NCBI GenBank assembly: GCA_020845495.1
Contig: JADLFM010000205.1
Location: forward strand, 1-64,000
DNA from: Chloroflexota bacterium
GTDB lineage: Bacteria; Chloroflexota; UBA6077; JACCZL01
Reading direction: 5' to 3'
Length of the DNA stretch: 64,000 nt
The notes under the pieces are model-generated. The model had not been told where the DNA came from and did not search any database. It saw only the letters and a list, made by a program, of their open reading frames with translations. Positions 41,927 through 50,237 of the stretch are shown piece by piece (the stretch's first letter is position 1; every line of letters starts with the position of its first letter). The translations under genes were made by a program, and so were the position numbers.

Positions 41927-42185
41927 GTTGGAATGGTACCGAGAATGCCCCACAGGGCCACGGATAGTCACGCCCACTGAGCTAGGGCCGTGACACGCTG
42001 CATCCAGCAGGCGGCATACGCCCGGCGGCGCCCTCCCTCGATCCGCCACGGATGCGGCCGCGGAGTACGCTCACGGCCCGGGCAAGACACGTCTTCCGGC
42101 CGGGCGGGTACGATACCGGGCGTCTGTGATACGGACCAGGACGCGCCGGGTCACGACGAGGTGGCCCGAGATGCTACGAGAGGGC

Positions 42186-43163
42186 ATGCAGGTGGCGAAT
42201 TCGATCGCGAACTTCTTCGTGATGCTGGAGCCCCAGGAGGGCGGCACCTACGACGAGATGCTGGACCTCGCGCGGCGGGCCGAGGCGCTCGGCTTCGGCG
42301 GCTTCTTCCGCTCCGACCACTACCATCCGATGAACGTTCCCCTGACGACCGACTCGACGGATGCCTGGACCGTGCTGGCCGGCCTGGCGCGTGACACCAG
42401 GCGGCTCCGGCTGGGAACGATGGTCAGCCCGATGACGTTCCGTTATCCGGGCGAGTTCGCAAAGATCGTGGCGACCGTCGATCGGATGAGCGGCGGGCGG
42501 ATCGAGGTCGGCATGGGCGCCGGGTGGATGGAGAAGGAGCACGTCGCCTACGGCCTGCCCTTCCCCGACGCAAAGGGCCGGATGGACCGCCTGGAGGACG
42601 CCCTCGAGATCTGCACCCGCCTCTGGTCGGATGGCATCGGCAAGAGCTACGAGGGGAAGCAGTTCAGCATCAAGGATGCGCCCGGCTACCCGAAGCCGGT
42701 CCAGCGCCCGCACCCGCCCATCATCATCGGCGGCGGCGGCGCCAGGCGGACGCCGTCCCTGACGGCCCGCTTCGCCGACGAGTGCAACGTCTTCGGCGGC
42801 GGCCCGGCGCAGTTCACCGAGCGCAAGCAGCGCGTCGAGGCCGCCTGCCGGAAGATCGGGCGCGACCCAGCCACCCTCCGCTACACCTGGGCCGGCCCCA
42901 CCATCGTTGGCACGGACGAGGCCGATCTCCGTCGCCGCTGCCAGATCCGGCTGGACTACAACAACGAGAAGGACGACGTCGGCGAGTGGATCGAGCGGAT
43001 GCGCTCGCACGGCATGTTCATCGGCACCATCGGTCAGGTCGCCGAGCAGATCGAGGCGCTGAAGGCAGTCGGTTGCACCCGCTGGTACTTCCAGTTTGTG
43101 CCGGTCAACGACTACGGCATGCTGGATCTGATCGCGAGCGACCTCGCCCCGAAGATCGGTTGA
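42186..43163 (+). CDS. LLM-class (F420-dependent-type) oxidoreductase
   Basis: 325 aa, luciferase-like TIM barrel. Typical segments are YDEMLDLARRAEALGFGGFFRSDHY, RRLRLGTMVSPMTFRYPGEFAKIVATVDRMSGGRIEVGMGAGWMEKEH, and RPHPPIIIGGGGARRTPSLTARFADECNVFGG, which mark the F420-dependent branch rather than the FMN-dependent monooxygenases. It would use reduced F420 to reduce an unknown substrate; no F420 biosynthesis genes are in the window. ATG 42186 or ATG 42171 could be the start; 42186 fits the family N-terminus better. Confidence 0.87.
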   Translation: MQVANSIANFFVMLEPQEGGTYDEMLDLARRAEALGFGGFFRSDHYHPMNVPLTTDSTDAWTVLAGLARDTRRLRLGTMVSPMTFRYPGEFAKIVATVDRMSGGRIEVGMGAGWMEKEHVAYGLPFPDAKGRMDRLEDALEICTRLWSDGIGKSYEGKQFSIKDAPGYPKPVQRPHPPIIIGGGGARRTPSLTARFADECNVFGGGPAQFTERKQRVEAACRKIGRDPATLRYTWAGPTIVGTDEADLRRRCQIRLDYNNEKDDVGEWIERMRSHGMFIGTIGQVAEQIEALKAVGCTRWYFQFVPVNDYGMLDLIASDLAPKIG

Positions 43164-43221
43164 CCGCGAGCGCGGTCCGCCCAGGAGCAAGCGGCGTTAC
43201 TCGACGCGTCTGATGGGCGAA

Positions 43222-43252
43222 GGCGAGGACGGCTAGACCGGCCGTCCTCGCC
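43222..43252. terminator. 12-bp perfect-stem terminator
   Basis: GGCGAGGACGGC (43222-43233) pairs exactly with 43241-43252 around a 7-base loop, followed by CTCTCT. It lies between the convergent LLM and L,D-transpeptidase genes. Confidence 0.7.
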
Positions 43253-43279
43253 CTCTCTGGACGCCGGTGTTTGCCCGTC

Positions 43280-43348
43280 CGTACTTCCCCAGCCGTACTT
43301 CCCCAGCCGTCTCACCAGTGGATGTCGATCTCACCAGTGGATGTCGAT
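43280..43348. repeat. Two adjacent tandem duplications at the L,D-transpeptidase 3' end
   Basis: A 14-bp unit (GTACTTCCCCAGCC) occurs twice from about 43280 to 43308, and a 19-bp unit (CTCACCAGTGGATGTCGAT) twice at 43311-43329 and 43330-43348. The second copy of the 19-mer contains the last codons and the stop (43331-43333) of the minus-strand gene; the first lies beyond it. Confidence 0.9.
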
Positions 43349-44233
43349 GGGAGTGCCGAGGGTCGCCCAGTTCCAGAACCAGAACGAATCGTCGTAGTTC
43401 ATGCCCAGGCAGCCATGGCTACCGGCGTACCCCCAGTTGCTTGACCAGTAGTTGTAGTGAATCGAGTGCCCAGCGCTCGTGAAGTACTGGGTGTACAACA
43501 CGCCGGTCACGTAGTAGCCGGGGCCAGTCATCACCTCGTTGGCGACGCGCCGCTCGAGGACGTAGGTGCCGATGGGCGTCTCCCAACCCCCAACGCCGTG
43601 GATCGCCATCGCCGAGAAGAGCGGCTTGCCATTCTCGTAGGCCGCGACGATGGTTGGCGCCGACAGGCTCACGTCGATCCACCTGCCAGCCGGCGGGGTG
43701 ATGTGAGCGGGCATGCGGACGCCATCTTCCGCAACAAACGTCCCATCGTCGAGGCGGTACCACTTCGAGCCGTCGTCTGCTTCGACGAGATCCTTCACCA
43801 TCACTGCGTCATTGTGAGTAAGATCGTTGACCCAGGCCGTCTCTTCCACGAGGGGCTCACGGTAGATGCTGGCCGTGCCGACGATGCGGGCTGGCATGTT
43901 GAAGGTGTCGAGGACAGCCGGGCCAGCGAGGTAGGCCAGAGAGGGCGGCCCGGCCGGCCCGACATTCCTGGCGTCGACATAGGCGTAGCCCTGGGTCTTC
44001 GGATTGAAGACGTATAACCGCCCGTTCTCGTCTTCTCCCTCGACGCGCAGGTAGGTGAACGGCCGGACCTTGCCGAAACTGATCGCGGTCGGCCCGGTGT
44101 TCGACCAGAGATCCGCCGGCTTGAAGGTCTGCACCCAGCGCTCTTCCGCTCGCGCCACGTGTGCCCCGAGCGGGCCCAGCGCGAGCGCCGCGCCCAGGCC
44201 GATGCCGCCCTTCAACAACTCTCGTCGGTGCAT
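43331..44233 (-). CDS. L,D-transpeptidase (YkuD domain), Tat-type signal
   Basis: 300 aa. The N-terminus MHRRELLKGGIGLGAALALGPLG has twin arginines and a hydrophobic core, so export by Tat is likely. The C-terminal third is the YkuD domain: APTIVAAYENGKPLFSAMAI, ETPIGTYVLERRV, SAGHSIHYNYW and the active-site GSHGCLGMNY with His273 and Cys275. The usual HGCVRM is HGCLGM here, with the arginine replaced by glycine. The enzyme would form 3-3 or lipoprotein cross-links in peptidoglycan if this species has it; Chloroflexota walls vary. ATG 44233 follows a GAGG site; in-frame sequence upstream is not conserved. Confidence 0.87.
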   Translation of the reverse strand: MHRRELLKGGIGLGAALALGPLGAHVARAEERWVQTFKPADLWSNTGPTAISFGKVRPFTYLRVEGEDENGRLYVFNPKTQGYAYVDARNVGPAGPPSLAYLAGPAVLDTFNMPARIVGTASIYREPLVEETAWVNDLTHNDAVMVKDLVEADDGSKWYRLDDGTFVAEDGVRMPAHITPPAGRWIDVSLSAPTIVAAYENGKPLFSAMAIHGVGGWETPIGTYVLERRVANEVMTGPGYYVTGVLYTQYFTSAGHSIHYNYWSSNWGYAGSHGCLGMNYDDSFWFWNWATLGTPIDIHW

Positions 44234-44724
44234 CCTCTGGCTCCCTCCGCTGTACCAGCGCCGCAGCGGTCCATCGGCTGTCGGCATGCGCACGACATGA
44301 CCGTTGGCCTGCGCGGCCCCACCCTCATTATTGGCGAGCGGCGGCGAACCGTCTAGAGTGAGCGGCTGGCTGCGAGGGATTTGTGAGCCAGGCTGAGAGA
44401 GTATCGGCACCGTATCGGGAGTGGGCACCCCAGTCCCAACAGCCGGACCGGCTGTCAGACCGGGCAGTCGCGCCAGAGTCGCGCTGGACGGAGCACGGCA
44501 AACGAACGCCGCACCAACTTTGGAGAGGCGGGTCGCGCCGGGGTCGTGCTGGACGGAGCACGTGCTGGGGGCGACAGTGCATCCGATCTGAGCACGATTT
44601 CGTATACGCTGCTATCGACGCCGTACGCTGGCGTACCCCGCCCCGCCGGCCGGTACCCTGGGGTGGTGGCGGCATAGCGTAGATCGTGCTGGCCCGCCAT
44701 GCGGTCGGCATCACGGAGGGATGC
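44234..44724. other. Divergent intergenic region with a 31-bp imperfect direct repeat
   Basis: 491 bases between divergent L,D-transpeptidase and dienelactone hydrolase genes. Copies at 44467-44497 and 44532-44562 (GTCGCGCC ... CTGGACGGAGCACG) match at about 27 of 31 positions and are 65 bp apart. No gene is supported; the repeat could be an operator pair or duplication debris. Confidence 0.55.
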
Positions 44725-45663
44725 ATGAACGACTTCCAACGGTACGTGGCCGAGGAGTACGTCGAGCACTACAAGAGCGGCGAGATCAGCCGCCGCGGGA
44801 TGTTGCGGCGGGTCGGCTTGATTGTCGGCAGCGCTGCGATGGCCGTCGGGTTCTTGAAAGAGATGGGCGTCGAGACGACGGCAGAAGAAGTCATGGCGGC
44901 CGGCCCCGAGCCAGCCCCGGCCAATCAGGCGAACTCTATCACCGTCGCACCAGACGACCCGTCCCTACGGGCCGGCTGGATCGTCTATCAGGCGGATGAC
45001 GGCACGCCGTTGATGGGCTACCTCGTGCGGCCGGCCGAGATGGGCAAGCAGTATCAGGGCGTGGTGGTCATCCACGAGAATCGCGGCCCGACCGAGCACA
45101 TCGTCGACGTGGCCCGGCGCTTTGCCCGTGATGGCTTCGCCGCACTGGCTCCGGACCTGCTCTCACGGGCTGGTGGCCTCGGCTCGTTCATGGATCCGGC
45201 CCAGGTGCCGGCAACGTTGTCGGCGGCGCCCCCGGAGCGCAACACCGGTGACCTGAGCGCGGCGGTCAGCGCGCTGATGGCCCGCGACGAGGTGCGGCCG
45301 GGCGGCGTCGGGGCGGTCGGCTTCTGCTTCGGCGGCGGCCTGACCTGGCGGCTGGCCTCGGCGAATCCGCACATCGTGGCAGCCGTGCCGTTCTACGGGC
45401 CGGCGCCGGCTCCAGAGAGCATGGCGACCGTCAACGGGCCGATCCTGGCGATCTACGCGGCCGACGACCAGCGCGTCACCGGCGGCTGGCCAGGGCTCGA
45501 GGATGCGCTGAAGGCGAACGGGAAGACGTACGACGACGTCATCTACCCCAACACCAGGCACGCCTTCCACAACGATACCGGCGCGAACTACAACGAGGAC
45601 GCCGCCAAGGACGCCTACCAGCGCACCATCGCCTGGTTCCGTGAGTACCTCCCCCAGGGATAA
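44725..45663 (+). CDS. Dienelactone hydrolase family protein, exported
   Basis: 312 aa. The mature part has an alpha/beta-hydrolase DLH fold: VVVIHENRG with the conserved glutamate (E118), ALAPDLLSRAGG, the nucleophile elbow VGFCFGGG with Cys201 (cysteine is typical of DLH), AIYAADDQRV for the acid, and NTRHAFHND with His279. An N-terminal RRGMLRRVGLIVGSAAMAVGF segment looks like a Tat signal or membrane anchor, as in periplasmic DLH-like proteins. GGAGG precedes ATG 44725. DLH opens dienelactones in chlorocatechol pathways, but most family members have other ester substrates. Confidence 0.87.
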   Translation: MNDFQRYVAEEYVEHYKSGEISRRGMLRRVGLIVGSAAMAVGFLKEMGVETTAEEVMAAGPEPAPANQANSITVAPDDPSLRAGWIVYQADDGTPLMGYLVRPAEMGKQYQGVVVIHENRGPTEHIVDVARRFARDGFAALAPDLLSRAGGLGSFMDPAQVPATLSAAPPERNTGDLSAAVSALMARDEVRPGGVGAVGFCFGGGLTWRLASANPHIVAAVPFYGPAPAPESMATVNGPILAIYAADDQRVTGGWPGLEDALKANGKTYDDVIYPNTRHAFHNDTGANYNEDAAKDAYQRTIAWFREYLPQG

Positions 45664-45679
45664 CCTCATACCTCATCAC

Positions 45680-45705
45680 CCCCTCGCCTGCGTGCGGGCG
45701 AGGGG
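45680..45705 (+). terminator. Hairpin after the dienelactone hydrolase gene
   Basis: CCCCTCGCC (45680-45688) pairs with GGCGAGGGG (45697-45705), 17 bases beyond the stop codon. No T-run follows; the next 45 bases are a 15-bp GGGGCCGGAGGTGAA-type tandem repeat. Confidence 0.5.
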
Positions 45706-45763
45706 ATCGGGGGTGAAGGGGCCGGAGGTGAAGGGGCCGGAGGTGAAGGGGCTTTCGGCTCCA

Positions 45764-45955
45764 CTAGCTCCAGCGGCGACTCCGCACCCAGAGTACCCCG
45801 ACGAGCCACGCCAGCCAGAGCGACGCGATCCAGGGGATCGCGTCGCCGCCGAGGTCGCGGCCAAAGTTGAGGCTGAAGCCGAGCAGCAGGAAGAGCGTCA
45901 CGAGGAACAGCAGGCGAAGCGAGGTCACGGAGACCATCCTTTCCGGGCAAGCCAT
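45764..45955 (-). CDS. Small two-helix membrane protein
   Basis: 63 aa (57 aa from the internal ATG at 45937). Two clear hydrophobic helices, LRLLFLVTLFLLLGFSL and IPWIASLWLAWLVGVLWV, are joined by NFGRDLGGDA and flanked by arginines (RSRRW at the C-terminus), as expected for a real membrane hairpin rather than a chance frame. I recognise no family. It lies between the dienelactone hydrolase gene and pdxT. Confidence 0.6.
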   Translation of the reverse strand: MACPERMVSVTSLRLLFLVTLFLLLGFSLNFGRDLGGDAIPWIASLWLAWLVGVLWVRSRRWS

Positions 45956-45978
45956 ACGGCCCCAGGATGGTATCCGCG

Positions 45979-46025
45979 ATCGGCGCACCCGGCACGGCGC
46001 ACCCGGCACGGCGCACCCGGCACGG
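45979..46025. repeat. 14-bp tandem repeat beside the pdxT stop
   Basis: About three units of GCGCACCCGGCACG run between the small membrane-protein gene and the pdxT stop codon at 46041. Not a multiple of three. Confidence 0.85.
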
Positions 46026-46040
46026 CGCGTGGTGCCTCGC

Positions 46041-46688
46041 TTAGCGGCGGGCAGGCGCGACGGACGCGTGCTCCTGCTTCGCGGCTCGCACCCGGTCGAG
46101 GAACAGGCGGTGGAAACGGTCGTCACAGGTGAGCTCGGGGTGGAAGCAGGTCACCAGCAGGCTGCCCTCGCATGCGGCGACGATCGTGCCGTCGTCGAGC
46201 GACGCCAGCGCTTCGACATCTGATCCAACCGACCGGATAGCCGGCGCCCGGATGAAGACAGCGCGGAACGGCTTGCCCTCCATCCCGGCGACTGGCACGT
46301 CCGTCTCGAAGCTCTGAAGCTGCCGGCCGAAGGCGTTTCGCTCGACGACGAGGTCCATCGTCGCGAGCAACGGCTGATCCAGTCCGCCGATGTCGCGCGC
46401 CAGCAGGATCGTGCCGGCGCAGGTGCCGTAGATCGGGAACTGCCGGTCGACGAGGCGGCGCAACGGCTCCAGCAGGTCGTACGCGACGAGCAGTTTGCCA
46501 ATCGTCGTGCTCTCGCCGCCGGGGATGATCAGGCCGTCGAGCCCGTCCAGGTCAGTGGGGAGCCGGACCTCGCGCGCCCGCGCCCCGAGCCGCTCCAGCA
46601 TCGCCACGTGCTCGGCGAACGCCCCTTGTAGGGCCAGCACACCAATCGTCAGGTCCGCATACGCCGAGTGTGCACCATCGTGATCCAT
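46041..46688 (-). CDS. pdxT: Pyridoxal 5'-phosphate synthase glutaminase subunit
   Basis: 215 aa class I glutamine amidotransferase. PGGEST (56-61), nucleophile Cys90 in GTCAG, and the His183-Glu185 pair in FHPELT complete the triad. The start TIGVLALQGAFAEHVAML is typical of PdxT. It supplies ammonia to PdxS. A GGAG site lies six bases before ATG 46688. It is downstream of pdxS, separated by 209 bases of repetitive spacer instead of the usual close linkage. Confidence 0.95.
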   Translation of the reverse strand: MDHDGAHSAYADLTIGVLALQGAFAEHVAMLERLGARAREVRLPTDLDGLDGLIIPGGESTTIGKLLVAYDLLEPLRRLVDRQFPIYGTCAGTILLARDIGGLDQPLLATMDLVVERNAFGRQLQSFETDVPVAGMEGKPFRAVFIRAPAIRSVGSDVEALASLDDGTIVAACEGSLLVTCFHPELTCDDRFHRLFLDRVRAAKQEHASVAPARR

Positions 46689-46897
46689 CGTCGCTCCGGC
46701 GAGTTATCAGCAGTCCGTGGTCAGCAATCAGAGGAAGGCGGGTGGATGGTCTGGTATCAGCGGTCAGCAGGCAGCCATCAGGTAGCAGCGGGCGATGCTC
46801 GGGGCGAATCCGCCCCGGCCTCCACTGATACCTGACGGCTGATACTCGAGGGCTCGTTCGCCCTCCGCTGATACCTGGAGGGCTGATGACTCGTTCG
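46689..46897. other. Degenerate-word spacer between pdxS and pdxT
   Basis: 209 bases inside the operon made of imperfect repeats of words such as TATCAGCAGT, GGTCAGCA, CTGATACCTGA and GGCTGATGACTCG. The same vocabulary fills the groES-groEL spacer. No gene. Confidence 0.65.
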
Positions 46898-47779
46898 TTA
46901 CCAGCCGCGGGGGGCCATCAACTCGCGCTCGGGGATCGCCGCCAGTTCCAGGCCAGGCATCGCCTCCCCGAGCCCCTTCGAGACCTCGGCCACGATCTTC
47001 GGGTCCCGGAAGTGGGTGGTCGCCTTGACGATCGCCACCGCCGTCTTGGCCGGGTTCTGGCTCTTGAAGATGCCCGAACCGACGAAGACACCCTCGGCGC
47101 CAAGCTGCATTACCAGCGCGGCATCAGCCGGCGTCGCCACCCCGCCCGCGCAGAACAGCACGACCGGCAGCTTGCCCTCCTGGGCGATCTCGCGGACGAG
47201 GTCGTAGGGCGCGCCGATGTTCTTGGCCTCGGTCATCCACTCCTCGGGGCCGAGCGTGGTGAGCCGCTTGATGCCGCCGACGATCTGGCGCAGGTGCCGG
47301 ACCGCCTCGACGATGTTGCCGGTGCCCGGCTCACCCTTCGAGCGGATCATCGCGGCGCCTTCGCCGATCCGCCGGAGCGCCTCGCCCAGATTGCGCGCGC
47401 CACAGACGAATGGCACCTTGAAGGCGTGCTTGTCGATGTGGAACTCCTCGTCGGCCGGGGTGAGCACCTCGGACTCGTCGATGTAGTCCGCCCCGAGCGC
47501 CTCGAGTACCTGGGCCTCGACGAAGTGGCCGATGCGCGCCTTGGCCATGACCGGGATCGAGACGGATTCCATGATCCGCTCGATCAGCTCCGGCGGGCTC
47601 ATTCGGGCCACGCCGCCGTGCGCCCGGATCTCGGCCGGGATCCGTTCGAGGGCCATCACAGCGCAGGCGCCGGCATCCTCGGCAATCTTCGCCTGCTCCG
47701 GCGTGACGACGTCCATGATGACGCCGCCCTTCAGCATCTGAGCCAGACCCTTCTTGACCGTGAACGTCGCTTCTTGCAT
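46898..47779 (-). CDS. pdxS: Pyridoxal 5'-phosphate synthase lyase subunit
   Basis: 293 aa, full length. [60 protein letters not shown] with the catalytic lysine region, [20 protein letters not shown] [15 protein letters not shown], and [30 protein letters not shown] are near-invariant PdxS segments. It condenses ribose 5-phosphate, glyceraldehyde 3-phosphate and ammonia to PLP in a 12 + 12 complex with PdxT. GGAGGGG precedes ATG 47779. Probably controlled by the divergent PdxR-type gene. Confidence 0.97.
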   Translation of the reverse strand: MQEATFTVKKGLAQMLKGGVIMDVVTPEQAKIAEDAGACAVMALERIPAEIRAHGGVARMSPPELIERIMESVSIPVMAKARIGHFVEAQVLEALGADYIDESEVLTPADEEFHIDKHAFKVPFVCGARNLGEALRRIGEGAAMIRSKGEPGTGNIVEAVRHLRQIVGGIKRLTTLGPEEWMTEAKNIGAPYDLVREIAQEGKLPVVLFCAGGVATPADAALVMQLGAEGVFVGSGIFKSQNPAKTAVAIVKATTHFRDPKIVAEVSKGLGEAMPGLELAAIPERELMAPRGW

Positions 47780-47839
47780 GCGAGCCCCTCCAAACTCCGA
47801 CAGCACGGCGCAGCCGCCGCGCACGGCGCGTCTTGACAA

Positions 47840-47872
47840 AACCGTAGCAGGTAAAATGGACTGGTGCAAGAG
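47840..47872 (-). promoter_or_regulatory. Candidate pdxS promoter
   Basis: On the minus strand TTGCAC (near 47870) is followed after 17 bases by TACGGT. It overlaps the candidate PdxR sites, so an activator could bind just upstream. Confidence 0.4.
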
Positions 47873-47900
47873 CCACTTCAGCATGGTACCATCAGTCCAA
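47853..47900. promoter_or_regulatory. Candidate PdxR operator region
   Basis: TGGACTG (47857-47863) and CAGTCCA (47893-47899) form an inverted repeat in the AAATGGACTGGTG / AATTGGACTGATG context, with a perfect ATGGTACCAT palindrome (47883-47892) and an AAGTGGCTC-like site between. They resemble the AAAGTGGWCTA-like site described for actinobacterial PdxR. Confidence 0.5.
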
Positions 47901-48163
47901 TTACTGATTGGCCGGGCGCGGCCGGTTCGGTCCTGGCAGGCTGCGGCGAATGCGGGCGTATCTGGGGCGTATCTGGAATGGGCGGCTCCCGGGCGCAGCG
48001 GCTACTGGCACGGCTGTTCCTCGGCCGTGGAGGTGACGCAGCGGCCAGTGGAAGGCCGGAATCGTACGGGCAGAGGGGGCAGGCCGCCTGAGTGGGCGAT
48101 CTGGGGTCGATCGACGCGCGGCAGGCAGACTCGGCGGACGGTCTGGAGGGGAGGACTCGACGG

Positions 48164-49954
48164 ATGGCACAGGCGCTAGCGATCACGCTGGACGAGCGCG
48201 GCGGGCTCTCACTCCAGCAGCAGTTGTATACGCGTCTTCGGGATGACATCCTGGCCGGCCGGCTGCGACCGGGCGAGCGTCTGCCGGCCTCGCGCAATCT
48301 GGCCGGCCAGCTCGCCGTTTCCCGGACCACGGTCGTGCTGGTCTACGATCAACTGATAGCCGAGGGGTATGCAGAGGCGCGCCAGGGCTCTGGCACCTAC
48401 GTCTCCCGGCAGATCCCGGATGACCTGATCGCGCTGCCATCAGGAGGCGGCGGGCGCACGGCACGTTCGCATGGGACTGGCTACCTGGGCGGCGTCGCAG
48501 CCGGCGCGCGCTGCGACGTGCAGACCGACCCGGCCGTCCGGCCGTTCACGCCTGAGGCAAGCGTATCCTCCCCGCCAGCGAGCCTGTGCCAGTCCTCCCC
48601 GCTACCGCCGTCCCCGTCTCCAGGTGCATCTGGATCTCCAGGTGCATCTGCGCCCACATCTACGGCGTCGCTGCCTCCGCTCCCGGCATCTCCGCGTATG
48701 TCGGGGCCGCCGGTCCGCGCCATCTACCCTCCCAGCCGGCTCTCGGCCTGGGGCAACCGGCTGTCCGAGGTGCACCGAGCGGTCTGGGGCGCCGATGACC
48801 GCGTCGGCGAGCGGTTCGCGCCGTTCCCCTATGACTTCCGGCCCGGGCGCCCGGACTGGGACACCTTCCCGCGCCTGCTCTGGAGCCGCCTCGCTGCGCG
48901 GCAGGTCCGCGACCGTACCGAGTCGCTGGCGTCGTACGGGAACCCGGCCGGCTACCGGCCGTTGCGTGAGGCGATCGCCGCGCATCTCTCCCTCTCGCGC
49001 GGCGTCCGCTGCCACGCCGATCACGTCGCCATCGTCAACGGCTCGCAGCAGGGATTGGATCTGCTGATTCGTCTCTGGCTGGACCCCGGCGAGATCGCCG
49101 CGCTCGAGAATCCTGGCTATCCAGGCGCGGCGCTCGCGTTCCGTGCAAACGGCGTCGGAGTGCGGGCCTGCCCGATCGACGAGGAGGGACTGGACGTTGC
49201 GGCGTTGCCGGCCCCGGATGCGCCGGATGCGCCTCGCCTCGTCTACGTGACGCCGTCACACCAGTTCCCAACCGGCGCCACCTTGAGTTTGCCGCGACGC
49301 CTGCGGCTGCTGGAGTGGGCCGCCCGGCGCGGAGCCCTCATCGTCGAGGATGACTACGACAGCGAGTTCCGCTACTCTGGCCGGCCCCTCGAATCGCTTC
49401 AGGGGCTCGATCCGAACGGTGTCGTCGCCTACGCGGGCAGTTTCTCGAAGGCGCTGTTCCCGCCGCTGCGGGTCGGCTTCGTGGTGCTACCGCCTGCCCT
49501 TCAGGCGCCGTTCGTGGCCGGGAAGTGGCTCGCCGACCGGCAGACGGCGACGCTCGATCAGCAGGTATTGAGCGACTTCATTGGGGAGGGGCACTTCGAG
49601 CGGCACTTGCGGCGGATGCGCCGGTTGTATCAGGCTCGCCGTGACGTGCTCCTCGCTAGCCTCCGCGAGCAGTTCGGCACGTCGGTGGTGGCGGGCGGAG
49701 ACGGCGCCGGGCTGCACCTGGTGGCCTGGCTCCCGGACGACTGGGACGCCGAAGCGTTGTCGGAGGCCGCCACCCGGTACGGCGTCGCCGCGCCGCCGCT
49801 CGCGCCGTACTACCTGGAGGGAACGGGCCGACCGGGACTGATGCTCGGCTTCGCGGCGCTCGACGAGGCGCACGTTGCCGAGGGCATCCGACGGCTGGCT
49901 CGTGCCGCCGATGACTGCGCGGTCTGGAGAGTACGCGCCCATCATCGTCAGTGA
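48164..49954 (+). CDS. pdxR: MocR/PdxR-type transcriptional regulator
   Basis: 596 aa. A GntR-type winged helix occupies about residues 12-85 (LSLQQQLYTRLRDDILAGRLRPGERLPASRNLAGQLAVSRTTV; GSGTYVS). A long low-complexity Pro/Ser linker (about 95-185) leads to an aminotransferase-like domain with YGNPAGYRPLREAIAAHL, IVNGSQQGLDLL, IVEDDYDSEFRY and the PLP-lysine motif AGSFSKALFPPLRVG. Divergence from pdxST strongly suggests it is the PLP-responsive activator PdxR. The linker is much longer than usual. GGGGAGG precedes ATG 48164. Confidence 0.88.
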   Translation: MAQALAITLDERGGLSLQQQLYTRLRDDILAGRLRPGERLPASRNLAGQLAVSRTTVVLVYDQLIAEGYAEARQGSGTYVSRQIPDDLIALPSGGGGRTARSHGTGYLGGVAAGARCDVQTDPAVRPFTPEASVSSPPASLCQSSPLPPSPSPGASGSPGASAPTSTASLPPLPASPRMSGPPVRAIYPPSRLSAWGNRLSEVHRAVWGADDRVGERFAPFPYDFRPGRPDWDTFPRLLWSRLAARQVRDRTESLASYGNPAGYRPLREAIAAHLSLSRGVRCHADHVAIVNGSQQGLDLLIRLWLDPGEIAALENPGYPGAALAFRANGVGVRACPIDEEGLDVAALPAPDAPDAPRLVYVTPSHQFPTGATLSLPRRLRLLEWAARRGALIVEDDYDSEFRYSGRPLESLQGLDPNGVVAYAGSFSKALFPPLRVGFVVLPPALQAPFVAGKWLADRQTATLDQQVLSDFIGEGHFERHLRRMRRLYQARRDVLLASLREQFGTSVVAGGDGAGLHLVAWLPDDWDAEALSEAATRYGVAAPPLAPYYLEGTGRPGLMLGFAALDEAHVAEGIRRLARAADDCAVWRVRAHHRQ

Positions 49955-50237
49955 CAGGATGGCCCGACACGGATACGGCGACCTGACACACGCCCGCACC
50001 CTGGCCGGTACCCGCTCACCGAGGGACACTCGGGCGCAGTGTACCGGAGCGGCGTACTGGAGGTGACGGACGAGCACCCGGCATCCGCACCCAGGAGGGG
50101 CAATCCCTACCTGTTTGACGCCCGTCCTCGGCGATAATCCAAGATCCCACTGATAGCGCCATCCGACGCAGACTCGGTAGCCTCGCGAGATCGTCGCCTG
50201 ACGCACATTTGACAGCCTGACGAGGAGGAGTGGTCCG

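Noticed and set aside
44234..44428. N-terminal extension of the L,D-transpeptidase
   Set aside because: The 65 extra residues would bury the twin-arginine signal inside the protein; ATG 44233 has its own GAGG site.
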